Assembly: GCA_003170915.1 (NCBI GenBank) | Contig: PMYB01000100.1 | Span: 1-35,020, forward strand | Direction: 5' to 3' | Source: Bryobacterales bacterium | GTDB taxonomy: Bacteria; Acidobacteriota; Terriglobia; Bryobacterales; Bryobacteraceae | DNA length: 35,020 bases | In this document: positions 27,297-34,491 of the stretch, piece after piece | Position numbering within the stretch: the first letter of the stretch is position 1 | Layout of the letters: the number at the start of each line of letters is the position of its first letter | Notes under the pieces: model-generated | What the model was told of the DNA's origin: nothing | Databases searched by the model: none | Seen by the model: the letters and a program-made list of their open reading frames with translations, nothing else | Translations under genes and position numbers: made by a program

Positions 27297-27746
27297 ATGA
27301 TTGTCCCGTGTTGGTTGCAGGCGCTCGGAGCCGCCGCCCTGCCTGCGATTGCGCCGGCCGTCGCGCTGGCGCGCGCGGCTACGGACGTTCGCATCCGCTC
27401 CGTGGACATCGGGTACGAGGATTTTCTTTACCGCGTGCCCATCAAGTTCGGAGGCCGCGCGCTTGATCGCGTGACCCTGCGCAACGTTCACTGCGTGGTC
27501 GAAGGCCGGAATGGCCGGACGGCCACGGGATTCGGCTCCATGCCGCTCGGCAATGTGTGGTCGTGGCCGGCTCCTTCCATGAACTACGGCCAGACCCTTC
27601 AAGCCATGAAAGATCTGGCCGGGCGCATCGCCGCTCTATACCGAAGCCTTTCCGAATACGGCCATCCGATCGATCTCACGACCACGGTCGAACCCGAATA
27701 CCTCAAGGCCGCCCAGGAACTCTCCGCCAAGCTGGCCCTCTCATGA
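27297..27746 (+). pseudogene. Truncated mandelate racemase/enolase-superfamily protein (N-terminal part)
   Basis: A 149-residue frame. VDIGYEDFLYRVPIKFGGRA, followed by VTLRNVHCVVEGRNG and GFGSMPLGNVWSWP, is the start of an uncharacterised enolase-superfamily subgroup whose members I recall as being over 400 residues. Here it ends at LSAKLALS just before the barrel with the metal ligands would begin. The downstream sequence is unrelated and leads straight into the PaiB-like gene. It has no evident ribosome site, and the first residues (MIVPCWLQALGAAALPAIAP) look like a makeshift signal. Without the barrel it cannot be a normal lyase or racemase. Confidence 0.6.
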
Positions 27747-27789
27747 GCGACAATGAATCAATCCCCCGATACCGCACAAGGAGCCAGCT

Positions 27790-28512
27790 ATGAACCGCCG
27801 CAATCTCCTCGCCGGATTCGCCTTGGCGAGTGTTGAAGCGAGGGCACAAACCCGGACAACCGGAGCCGCCGCCGAATCGCTTTACATTCCCAAGCCGCAA
27901 CTGATTGAAGACCGCCGGTTGCTCCACGATTTCATGGAGGAATTCGCGTTCGTCGATCTGGTGACGGTCTCGCCCTCGCTGCGTATTACTCACATTCCGG
28001 TTTGGCTCGACCGGGCCGCAGGCGCCTATGGAACGATTCACGGCCACATCTCGCGCCAGAATCCGCAGAGCGGGGCTTTCGACGGCAGGCAAACCGGGGT
28101 CATTGTTTTCCGTGGACCGCACGGATACATCTCGCCAACCTGGTACACAAAGACCGAAAACGTGGTGCCAACCTGGAATTTCGCCGTGGTTCATGCGACC
28201 GGAAAGCTGCGGCCTGTGGAAGGCAACAAGGAACTGAACGAGCTGCTTTCAAAGTTGATCGCCAAATTCGAGAGCTATGAGGGTACGAGCTACGACTTCA
28301 CCAGAATCGACGACAGCTATAAGAACGGCCTCATGGGCGGCATTATCGGCTTCGAACTGGAGATTGAACTGCTTGAAGGTAAATTCAAGCTTGGCCAGGA
28401 CCGGAGCCCGGCTGACAAGCAGAGCCTGCTGAAGAAACTGGGAGACGCAAGGGCGCCGCGCTCTCTCCGCGAATTCACGGCTAGCTTCTACGAGCGGCAG
28501 AGCAAGGCCTGA
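27790..28512 (+). CDS. PaiB-like FMN-binding-fold protein with N-terminal signal
   Basis: A 240-residue protein of the FMN-binding split-barrel/PaiB family (PF04299): LYIPKPQL near residue 31, FAFVDLVTVSPSLRITHIPV, GHISRQNPQ, GYISPTWYTK and VPTWNFAVVHATGKLR. PaiB proteins are normally cytoplasmic, begin at the M-Y-I-P motif and are annotated as negative transcriptional regulators. This one carries about 30 extra N-terminal residues (MNRRNLLAGFALASVEARAQ) that look like a twin-arginine signal. AAGGAG lies 8 bases before the ATG, which supports the longer form. A periplasmic flavin-binding role seems likelier than gene regulation; that is inference. Confidence 0.82.
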   Translation: MNRRNLLAGFALASVEARAQTRTTGAAAESLYIPKPQLIEDRRLLHDFMEEFAFVDLVTVSPSLRITHIPVWLDRAAGAYGTIHGHISRQNPQSGAFDGRQTGVIVFRGPHGYISPTWYTKTENVVPTWNFAVVHATGKLRPVEGNKELNELLSKLIAKFESYEGTSYDFTRIDDSYKNGLMGGIIGFELEIELLEGKFKLGQDRSPADKQSLLKKLGDARAPRSLREFTASFYERQSKA

Positions 28513-29016
28513 CCACCCGCGCGGCGACCAGCGGTCTATCTACACTGCTTGGCGGGGTGCAATTCGCTACCGTGACCCTTCCTGACGGCTAATCGGTCCT
28601 GGTCGGCCGTAAGTCCCGCCGGCGAGTGGAGGCCTACTCGGCCGCGGCTTTCGCTGCCTTTCTGGCCTTCGACCAGACGGTACGGCAGCACCTCGGCGAC
28701 CCGTCGGACGTCGCCGCAACGGTCCGGCCCAACTTCCAGGTGCGGCGTAAAGCGACCGGAGGGCCATGCGAGCTGGTGCAGTTTCCCAGATTAGGACTTC
28801 GGGGGCGCGTGGCCGGACCAGATCGGCGAGTCGGGCGTGTTGCGGCCAACCTGACTCCGAACAGCCCAGGTTCCGGATGGCGCGTCACCCGGCCAGAACC
28901 CTGCGGCCAGCACTACCGGGCCTCTGCCTCATCAGCGCGACGGCTATAGAGAAGTTGGAATACGGGGCCAAAAAGCGAGAGAATCTAGATGGTTGGTTGA
29001 TTGAAAGGCACACCGC
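28513..29016. other. Gap without a recognisable gene
   Basis: Five hundred GC-rich bases. A plus-strand stretch reading AFLAFDQTVRQHLGDPSDVA is protein-like but matches no family I know, and its frame has no convincing start. I see no repeats, RNA gene or insertion-sequence ends. It may be decayed sequence between the catabolic cluster and the phage-like block. Confidence 0.25.
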
Positions 29017-29250
29017 GTGAACAAGTCAGAGGCCTCAGTGAACAGCGTCAACGAGTACTTGGAACTTACGGCAAAGGTGGAAGCGAAGTGGAACTTTACC
29101 AACGACGACGTTGGAAGGGCCTGGTACCGCGGCCAGCAGAGGAGGCATTGGCGGCTGGTTCCCAACATTGTGCGTCAGCGCTGCTTCGACAGGGAAACGG
29201 AGGACGAGATTCGGGAGGAATTCGCCGTACGCGCTCCTGGTGTACCAGCT
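29017..29250 (+). pseudogene. N-terminal fragment of an FRG-domain protein
   Basis: The frame opens with a GTG at 29017 (MNKSEASVNSVNEYLELTAK) and contains AWYRGQQRRHWRLVPNIVR and EDEIREEFAVRA. This is the start of an FRG domain (PF08867), whose F/W-RGQ motif and E-F-x-x-R-A helix are typical. The remaining two thirds (the AQHHGLPTRLLDWT block) are absent. From about 29240 the frame is unrelated, and the HTH module lies about 60 bases further on. FRG proteins are of unsettled function and frequent in mobile and defence-rich DNA. The rearrangement that brought the module probably truncated the gene. Confidence 0.68.
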
Positions 29251-29286
29251 TCTGAATGCGCCGCTCGATCACTTTGCGGTTCATTC

Positions 29287-29676
29287 TTATGCTCTCCTGC
29301 TCGAAGACGCCGCGCGCTCCAACTCCGCCACCCGCGCCTCGATATCTTCGATCTCGATCGCCTTGGTGGCGTGATTCAGTACGGACTCGGCTGCCCGCAC
29401 CCGAGTGGAGGCAGGTGCATTCTGGTCCAGCATCATCTTTAGCAGAGTCGTGGCTGCCGCAGAAGAACCGTGCTGCAATCGCGCGATGGATTGCGAAAAC
29501 GCGGCCCGGCGGGCCTCACGATAGGCTGCCTGGAATTCCGGGTCTTGCAACCATCGCCAAAGAGTCCTGGCTCCTACCCCAGCGGCACGGGCGGCCTCAT
29601 CAACGTTGCGCTGAGAAAGCAATCCAGCAATCGCGTCCTCCCTCTTGCGCCCCAATTTTGTGCCATGACCTGCCAT
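29287..29676 (-). CDS. HTH protein, terminase-small-subunit/phBC6A51-like, copy C
   Basis: A 129-residue intact protein, nearly identical to copy B: MAGHGTKLGRKREDAIAGLL, HTH region QRNVDEAARAAGVGARTLWRWL, then QDPEFQAAYREARRAAFSQS. A helical C-terminus ends EIEDIEARVAELERAASSSRRA. The start at 29676 follows a GAGGTGG site and is shared with the other copies; a longer form from 29691 is possible. It probably binds DNA. The upstream 87-residue gene ends 20 bases before it, so both are likely on one transcript. DUF3489 is divergently transcribed beyond that. Confidence 0.8.
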   Translation of the reverse strand: MAGHGTKLGRKREDAIAGLLSQRNVDEAARAAGVGARTLWRWLQDPEFQAAYREARRAAFSQSIARLQHGSSAAATTLLKMMLDQNAPASTRVRAAESVLNHATKAIEIEDIEARVAELERAASSSRRA

Positions 29677-29696
29677 TTCCTGCCACCTCATCCCGG

Positions 29697-29960
29697 TCAA
29701 ATCCAGGCCGGGTCTACGCCGACATACCGCTTCATCGTGACCTGGCCCCCGTAGGCCGTGATCATCAGTTCCCCCTGGCTGATCGGGCATTGCCGGATAA
29801 CCCGCGCCGTCTCCTCCTCTGTCCAAGTCTGGCCATCTGCCATCCTCCCCACCAGCGCCTCGATTTCATCCGCCGTAAGGGGCGGATAGCCCGGCAGGCG
29901 GTCCACCACCATCACGGTCTGCAGTTTGCCGACCCGCCGCCGAATGCCCGCCAGTGACAT
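29697..29960 (-). CDS. 87-residue module protein of unknown function
   Basis: The ATG at 29958-29960 has a GGGAGAGG site. The protein begins MSLAGIRRRVGKLQTVMVVD, a basic helical start, then LTADEIEALVGRMADGQTWT, EEETARV and a C-terminal beta-rich part ending RYVGVDPAWI. Its last 60 residues recur at 17666-17850. The frameshifted gene at 511-794 has the same overall layout (basic helix, LSTEDL, QWTERE) although its order relative to the HTH gene differs. No known domain. The constant neighbourhood with HTH and DUF3489 genes suggests a shared job in a mobile element. Confidence 0.65.
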   Translation of the reverse strand: MSLAGIRRRVGKLQTVMVVDRLPGYPPLTADEIEALVGRMADGQTWTEEETARVIRQCPISQGELMITAYGGQVTMKRYVGVDPAWI

Positions 29961-30118
29961 CGTCCTCTCCCACCGGCCCCGTCAACTTCGCCTCCGCGGC
30001 GCGGGCCATCGCCAGCTCTTCACCATCGTCGATTGGTTGCGGAATCCCCTTGCTTTTCAAGCACTTCGGAGTGATCGATGTGATGACCGCGCAGAGCGTG
30101 GCACCAAGGAGAACGATT

Positions 30119-30748
30119 ATGACGACCTTTACGATTGACACCGACAACAACATCACGGCGTTCGGCACCCAAGAAGAGGCCGCCGCCGCAACCACCACTC
30201 CCTTCGATTCCTTCACCAGCCAGAAGGAACTGGCGGAACTGGCCGCCGCCTGGCCCGCCGAGCGCCTGGTGGCCATCTGGAACAGCCTGCCGGGCGTTAC
30301 CCCGGTGAAGCGCTTCAAGGATCACAATGCCGCGGCCACCCGCATCTGGGGACGCATCCAGAGTCTCGGCGCGCCCGAGAAGCCGCAGCCGGAGCAGCCC
30401 GCGAAGCCGAAGGCGGAACGTAAGCCCAAAGGTGGCGCACAGGCGGCCAAGGGTGCCTCCCCCAAGGCCAAGCCGACCAAGAAGACCAGCCCTGCCAAGA
30501 AGCCCGCCAAGGCGCCGAAAGCTGCCAAACCGAAGGCCGAGGGTCCGCGCGAAGGTAGCAAGATGGCCCAAGTGATCGCCATGATGGAGCGGAAAAACGG
30601 CGCCACGCTGCCCGAAATCATGGAGAAGATGGGTTGGCTCGCTCATACCACAAGAGGCTTCGTAGCCGGCGCGATGAAGAAGGCCGGGTACACCGTCGAG
30701 TCCTTCAAACCGGAGGGAGGCGAACGCACGTACCGCATCAACCAGTAG
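30119..30748 (+). CDS. DUF3489-domain protein, copy C (intact)
   Basis: A 209-residue protein with AAGGAG 8 bases before the ATG. It has three parts: an N-terminal stretch (MTTFTIDTDNNITAFGTQEE) with the LAAAWPAERLVAIWNSLPGV block, a long Lys/Ala/Pro linker (residues about 85-145, histone-H1-like), and the C-terminal DUF3489 winged-helix-like domain, SKMAQVIAMMERKNGATLPE then MGWLAHTTRGFVAGAMKKAG and the final TYRIN. DUF3489 proteins are widespread in phage-like and integrated regions; the basic linker suggests DNA binding, but the function is unknown. A terminator follows at 30774-30804. Copy A at 1381-1853 is broken. Confidence 0.85.
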   Translation: MTTFTIDTDNNITAFGTQEEAAAATTTPFDSFTSQKELAELAAAWPAERLVAIWNSLPGVTPVKRFKDHNAAATRIWGRIQSLGAPEKPQPEQPAKPKAERKPKGGAQAAKGASPKAKPTKKTSPAKKPAKAPKAAKPKAEGPREGSKMAQVIAMMERKNGATLPEIMEKMGWLAHTTRGFVAGAMKKAGYTVESFKPEGGERTYRINQ

Positions 30749-30750
30749 CA

Positions 30751-31521
30751 TCACGCGCCTCCCTCTCTTCCTGGCCCGCCCGGCACCGCCGTGGCGGGCT
30801 TTTCTGCTTCGGTCCCAGGTGCCTCCGAATCAGGCGCCTCTCTGCCAACCTCCGGAGCCCCGGCGCTCCGAGTGCTCGGTGCTAACGAAAGCCCAGATTG
30901 ATTTCTGATCAAAAACGATTGGGCGCGACGATACGCCCGGAGGAGAGCCGGCGAGTTACGTCGCGCCGACTGCCCGGTCTGTTCTAGGCCGCAGCATTCG
31001 GAAAAATTACCGTCAGTCCAAGAGAATAAGCCGTCTTCGGTTTCGTCATAGATCTGGATCTTTCCGCACCCTCGACATTGTGCCCAGGTGTGTGAGGGCC
31101 CACCGGATATGATGGCCTCCGATTGATCGAGACCGATGTCCACGACCGAAAAAATACCCGCCAGAGAATCCGTGCGCGAGTCGGAACCTGGCGGACCAAA
31201 AGCCAGCCAATAGCAATCCGAGGATGACGGCCACGGTGGCGCGCAATCCCGGATCCGACCCGCAAATGCCAGGGCCCAACTCAGCAGCCATAATTGTGAG
31301 CGGTCCAGCCGCGGAAACGCTTCGAACCACCTTCCGTATTCAACCAGGAAGAATTGCGGCTCGTACCAGAGCTGACCTGGTTCTGGCGATAACGGAAAAC
31401 GAGCCGGCCGGTAACGGTATTCGATGGAAACGCTGTCGAAGAATACCGCCCATTGGGCCTCCAACAGACTCCGGAAATCAATAGCCTTATAAAACACTGT
31501 GGCACCGCAGTTGTTAGTCAT
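30751..31521 (-). CDS. Phage-type protein with possible nuclease-like N-terminus and Cys-rich segment
   Basis: A 256-residue protein starting MTNNCGATVFYKAIDFRSLL, with AAGGAG and AGGA upstream. KAIDFRSLLEAQWAVFFDSV and EYRYRPARFPL ... WYEPQFFLVE resemble phage-associated proteins whose F-R-S-x-L-E-A-x-W-A-x-F-F-D motif is followed by a Y-x-P-D-F-W-L strand, which I compare to PD-(D/E)xK nucleases. Here the usual P-D-F is P-Q-F and no E-x-K is evident, so the site may be dead. A middle segment has CRGC and CCG, a likely zinc knuckle. The last 70 residues are Pro/Ala/Gly-rich and overlap the terminator of the DUF3489 gene on the other strand. Confidence 0.6.
   Translation of the reverse strand: MTNNCGATVFYKAIDFRSLLEAQWAVFFDSVSIEYRYRPARFPLSPEPGQLWYEPQFFLVEYGRWFEAFPRLDRSQLWLLSWALAFAGRIRDCAPPWPSSSDCYWLAFGPPGSDSRTDSLAGIFSVVDIGLDQSEAIISGGPSHTWAQCRGCGKIQIYDETEDGLFSWTDGNFSECCGLEQTGQSARRNSPALLRAYRRAQSFLIRNQSGLSLAPSTRSAGAPEVGREAPDSEAPGTEAEKPATAVPGGPGREGGA
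30774..30804 (+). terminator. Rho-independent terminator of the DUF3489 gene
   Basis: GCCCGCC (30774-30780) pairs perfectly with GGCGGGC (30793-30799) across a 12-base loop, followed by TTTTC. It is placed 25 bases after the DUF3489 stop. Confidence 0.75.
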
Positions 31522-31662
31522 TGTTAGTTTTCCTGTTCTCCTTCCCGGATTGGGATCCACGGCTGCGTCTCACAGAATACGGTGTGCATTCCGAAAGAGC
31601 CGCAATTCCGCCGACCTTGCGAAATCACGGACCCCCTGAAGTAAACCCCTTCCCTCCTGGCC

Positions 31663-31691
31663 GGCCCGGCTCCGACCGCGGCGGGCCTTTC
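31663..31691 (+). terminator. Orphan copy of the DUF3489-type terminator
   Basis: GGCCCG (31663-31668) pairs with CGGGCC (31682-31687), followed by TTTCT. The surrounding 45 bases, including CTTTCTGCTTC, resemble the terminator at 30774-30804, yet no plus-strand gene precedes it. Confidence 0.5.
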
Positions 31692-31726
31692 TGCTTCTGG
31701 CCGCGATTCCTGCCTGCCGTGCCAAG

Positions 31727-31909
31727 TCACGGCAGCTTTGGCCCGTACGCCAAGCCGTCGCCGCCCAAGCGAACGTGGGCCAAACGTGGCGCAACGGGGG
31801 CCAAACCTCGGCGGGTTTGCAAGAGCCGCAACTCCCCGGACCAGTCCACCAGCGCCCGGCACAGCCCTTCCAAGTCCGCATGGCCGGCCCGGATCTGGGC
31901 TTCCACCAC
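31727..31909 (-). CDS. Small hypothetical protein downstream of the methyltransferase
   Basis: A GTG at 31907-31909 begins MVEAQIRAGHADLEGLCRAL and continues VDWSGELRLLQTRRG; the frame ends at 31727 after 60 residues. The A-D-L-E-G-L-C-x-A-L-x-D-W-S-x-E-L-R phrase resembles small conserved proteins I associate with phage-like gene blocks, and it sits about 27 bases after the methyltransferase stop. The frame is already open right after that stop (IARCRAEIAVVEAQ), so a non-standard earlier start is possible. Two overlapping frames on the same strand are longer but very Arg-rich and look like shadows. No function known. Confidence 0.5.
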   Translation of the reverse strand: MVEAQIRAGHADLEGLCRALVDWSGELRLLQTRRGLAPVAPRLAHVRLGGDGLAYGPKLP

Positions 31910-31936
31910 GGCAATCTCTGCGCGGCAGCGGGCGAT

Positions 31937-33313
31937 TCATGCGGCCCCCTGACGGCGTTGTTGGGCGATCTCGTCGGACGTGCGGCCGTCGCCATCGAGA
32001 GTCGCCTTCTTCCCCGACAGCGTTTGCCAGCGCTCAACTGCAACGTCCACATACTTCGGGTCCAACTCAATGCCCACGCAGACGCGCTCGGTGAGCTCCG
32101 CGGCCGCCAGGGTCGTTCCGCTGCCCAGGAAAGGCTCGTAAACCAACTCGCCCCGTTTGGTGTGGTTCAGGATTGGGCGGCGCATTAGGTCGATCGGTTT
32201 TTGAGTAGGATGGTCGTACTTCTGTTCGTCGCTGCCGCCCATGATGAACTTCGGCGAGGGCGAATCCCAGACCGTCGAGTTCTCGCCGGCCTTGCCGAAC
32301 CATGGCGCGTTTTTCTTACGTACGTACCAGCACGGTTCGTGTTGGTACCAATAGTGGGTCCGCGTGAGCACTGTACGACCCTTGTTCCAGATGATCTGCT
32401 GCGGATACAGGAAGCCAATCCGCAGGAGGCCGTTAAGAACTTCCCGGGTGAAGACGGACGCGTGCCAGACGTACGCGATCTGAAGACTGGGGACCAGTTC
32501 GAACGCCTCCGACCAGTCTGCCCGCGTGTCGCCGGAGATCGTGGTTTCAGTGTGGCCTTCGGTCCGATGCTTCATATAGCTGGCCTCGGCCGGCCCGCAA
32601 CTGTTCAGGCCGGCGCGGTCGCGCCATTCCGAATCCAGCTCTATTCCATACGGTGGATCGGTCACCATCAACATTGGTTTGCGCTCGCCCAGGAGCCGTG
32701 CGACGCTTTCTGGACTGGTCGCGTCCGCGCAAAGGATCCGGTGTTGGTTGCGCCGATTGCCGCAAAGCCAAAGGTCTCCCAGCCGGGACACAGGATTCTC
32801 TGGCAGCGGCGGCGCGGCATTTGCCAACTCGTCGTCGTCCGGGACGAGCAGCGCATCGTCGATTTCCTTCTGGTCGAAACCTGTGAGGCTGAGGTCGAAG
32901 TCCGCCTCGTTCAACTCCTGCAACTCCAGGGCAAGCAGCTCGTCATCCCACGCGGCCCATGTCACAGAGCGGTTCACCATGAGCCGGAAAGCCTTGACCT
33001 GTGCGTCTGTCCACTCGTCGCAGAGGATTACGGGGATTCCGGTGGTGTCGCCGCCGGGCCACGATCCCAACTTGCGCGCGGCCTTGATTCGGAGGTGGCC
33101 GTCCACGACGGTTCCGTCGCTGCGAGCAAGCACCGGGATCTTGAAGCCGAACTCCCGGATGCTGCTGCACATGCGATCCACCGCGGCATCGTTCTTGCGC
33201 GGGTTGCGTGCGTAAAACACGAAGCGATCAATCGGCCACATTTCAACTTGCATGCATTTTGTTGGCCGACAAGATGGGTCGCGCAGCCCCTGGATGTCGA
33301 TGTTAGGCGCCAT
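31937..33313 (-). CDS. ParB-domain-containing site-specific DNA methyltransferase
   Basis: A 458-residue two-domain protein. Residues about 25-110 are a ParB/sulfiredoxin-like domain (VFYARNPRKNDAAVDRMCSS, GTVVDGHLRIKAARKLG). Residues about 200-440 are an amino-methyltransferase: DPPYG is motif IV and EPFLGSGTTLAAAE is the AdoMet-binding motif I placed after it, the order of beta-class N4-cytosine or N6-adenine enzymes. Target sequence unknown; such solitary fusions are common in prophages and integrated elements and usually lack a restriction partner. No nuclease gene is obvious nearby, unless 30751-31521 is one. The ATG at 33313 begins within the last codons of the ParB-like stub gene. Confidence 0.88.
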   Translation of the reverse strand: MAPNIDIQGLRDPSCRPTKCMQVEMWPIDRFVFYARNPRKNDAAVDRMCSSIREFGFKIPVLARSDGTVVDGHLRIKAARKLGSWPGGDTTGIPVILCDEWTDAQVKAFRLMVNRSVTWAAWDDELLALELQELNEADFDLSLTGFDQKEIDDALLVPDDDELANAAPPLPENPVSRLGDLWLCGNRRNQHRILCADATSPESVARLLGERKPMLMVTDPPYGIELDSEWRDRAGLNSCGPAEASYMKHRTEGHTETTISGDTRADWSEAFELVPSLQIAYVWHASVFTREVLNGLLRIGFLYPQQIIWNKGRTVLTRTHYWYQHEPCWYVRKKNAPWFGKAGENSTVWDSPSPKFIMGGSDEQKYDHPTQKPIDLMRRPILNHTKRGELVYEPFLGSGTTLAAAELTERVCVGIELDPKYVDVAVERWQTLSGKKATLDGDGRTSDEIAQQRRQGAA

Positions 33314-33644
33314 GGTTACCTGCCTTCCGCCGGGGAGTCGGTCCGTTGTGCCGGATTCGCCCCGACCGAACCCGGCCGTTCGAATGCACCCTGCGATTAC
33401 GCCCGTTAGCCAGGACAATCACCGGCGCCGTTTCCAGGCCCAGCGTTAGGGCGGCCAAGTACGTGAAATGCCCGGCGATGATGTTGGCCTTGGAATCGAT
33501 CAGGATCGGCGAATTGAACTGCGCAATGCTGCCCGCAATCGCAGCGATTTGCGCGTGGGAGTGGCGTCTGGAATTCCTGGGATAAGGAGTGAGTTCGGCG
33601 AGCTTCCAATGCTCGATGCGCTGCGCCATGGCCGGTGAGATCAT
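33303..33644 (-). CDS. ParB-like nuclease-domain stub
   Basis: A 113-residue protein from the ATG at 33644, with GAGGTG upstream. MAQRIEHWKLAELTPYPRNS, then RRHSHAQIAAIAGSIAQFN and ANIIAGHFTYLAALTLGLET is a ParB N-terminal domain (the P-Y-x-x-N-x-R, I-x-x-S-I and I-x-x-G-H motifs). Full-length relatives continue after VIVL with an Asp-rich segment; here VIVLANGRNRRV drifts into Arg-rich sequence, so the 3' part is probably frameshifted or lost. It overlaps the methyltransferase start by 11 bases, and its own ATG overlaps the upstream stop as ATGA. It may act with the methyltransferase. Confidence 0.68.
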   Translation of the reverse strand: MISPAMAQRIEHWKLAELTPYPRNSRRHSHAQIAAIAGSIAQFNSPILIDSKANIIAGHFTYLAALTLGLETAPVIVLANGRNRRVHSNGRVRSGRIRHNGPTPRRKAGNHGA

Positions 33645-33877
33645 GACACACCTCTTTCTGGTGCATTCTGGGACTTCCTGTGCGGCTTGATCCGCCGCCG
33701 ACTTGCCGACCGCCGCGCCGCGAGCAAGCGTGGATGGCCTTTGGCATCGCACTGGCACACGAGAAGTGGCGCCGGAATACCGTTGGCCGCAATGCACGAA
33801 GCGATTAAAGCGCGGCACTCAGCCGACTGCTTCTCAGGAGCTCGTGGGGTTGGACGGTGAGCAGTTGGTTGCGACAT
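33641..33877 (-). CDS. Small hypothetical protein coupled to the ParB stub
   Basis: A 78-residue frame from the ATG at 33877, whose TGA overlaps the ParB-stub ATG as ATGA, the usual layout of coupled phage genes. It contains ECRALIASCIAANGIPAPLL and a basic tail. No ribosome site is evident and I recognise no family, so it is supported mainly by position. Confidence 0.4.
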   Translation of the reverse strand: MSQPTAHRPTPRAPEKQSAECRALIASCIAANGIPAPLLVCQCDAKGHPRLLAARRSASRRRIKPHRKSQNAPERGVS

Positions 33878-34053
33878 GCCCGCGAAAGAAGCCTCACATT
33901 CCGTTTGGAACTTGAGAATCTTTCGGAGGGTGCCCTATTGGGCTGACCTGCCGAACCGACCTCTATGTTCATGATAATCGCTTCGCCTGGATTTGTACAG
34001 TACTAAAAAAACATTCCGACGATGCTCTGTTCTGGGCACTGAGACACTGCTCT

Positions 34054-34458
34054 TCAGCCGTCGCTACGTTCTGGTGCCGCCGGTGGAATGTCGTCAATCG
34101 CCGCTGCCGCGGTTTCCAGCAGGCAAGGCAGACCACGCTTGAACTCCAGCCTTACGACCGTGCCATTATTCAGACGCTCCAGTTCGTCAAACAGATCGCG
34201 AACGGCTTCCTTCAGTTCGAACTGGTCGCCGTGAACCGTCGTTCCACCGCTCTTGCCCCCCAGTAACGCCACACGCACGATTTTCACGCCCGGATCCAAC
34301 AATGGCTGGCCAGCCCGCACCAAGAAATTCTCAATGCGACCGTATTGGGATTCAGTCATTACCTGGATCAGCCGGCGCTGCGCGGCTGTCAAGTCTCGCG
34401 TTGTCCGAGGCTGGCCATGTGACGCAGGGAGCATAGACTTGGTTTGGATTTCGGGCAT
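34054..34458 (-). CDS. Conserved phage-type hypothetical protein
   Basis: A 134-residue protein starting MPEIQTKSMLPASHGQPRTT. The core LTAAQRRLIQVMTESQYGRI, then ENFLVRAGQPLLDPGVKIVR and a C-terminal VVRLEFKRGLPCLLE, follows a pattern I recall from unnamed proteins of phage-like blocks (Q-R-x-x-x-x-V-M, G-R-I-E-x-x-x-V-R-x-G-x-P). No catalytic motif is visible. It lies 33 bases downstream of the next gene on the minus strand and is probably in one transcript with it. Confidence 0.6.
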   Translation of the reverse strand: MPEIQTKSMLPASHGQPRTTRDLTAAQRRLIQVMTESQYGRIENFLVRAGQPLLDPGVKIVRVALLGGKSGGTTVHGDQFELKEAVRDLFDELERLNNGTVVRLEFKRGLPCLLETAAAAIDDIPPAAPERSDG

Positions 34459-34491
34459 GTACTTACCTCTGGTCCCCCCGTTTCCGGCCGC

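Noticed and set aside
31524-32070. Two long Arg-rich minus-strand frames overlapping the methyltransferase end
   Set aside because: They share bases with the methyltransferase and the small protein at 31727-31909 in other phases and have low-complexity composition.
33990-34010. TTTGTACAGTACTAAA as an SOS (LexA-like) box
   Set aside because: It partly resembles some LexA boxes but matches no established consensus, and no damage-response gene is adjacent.
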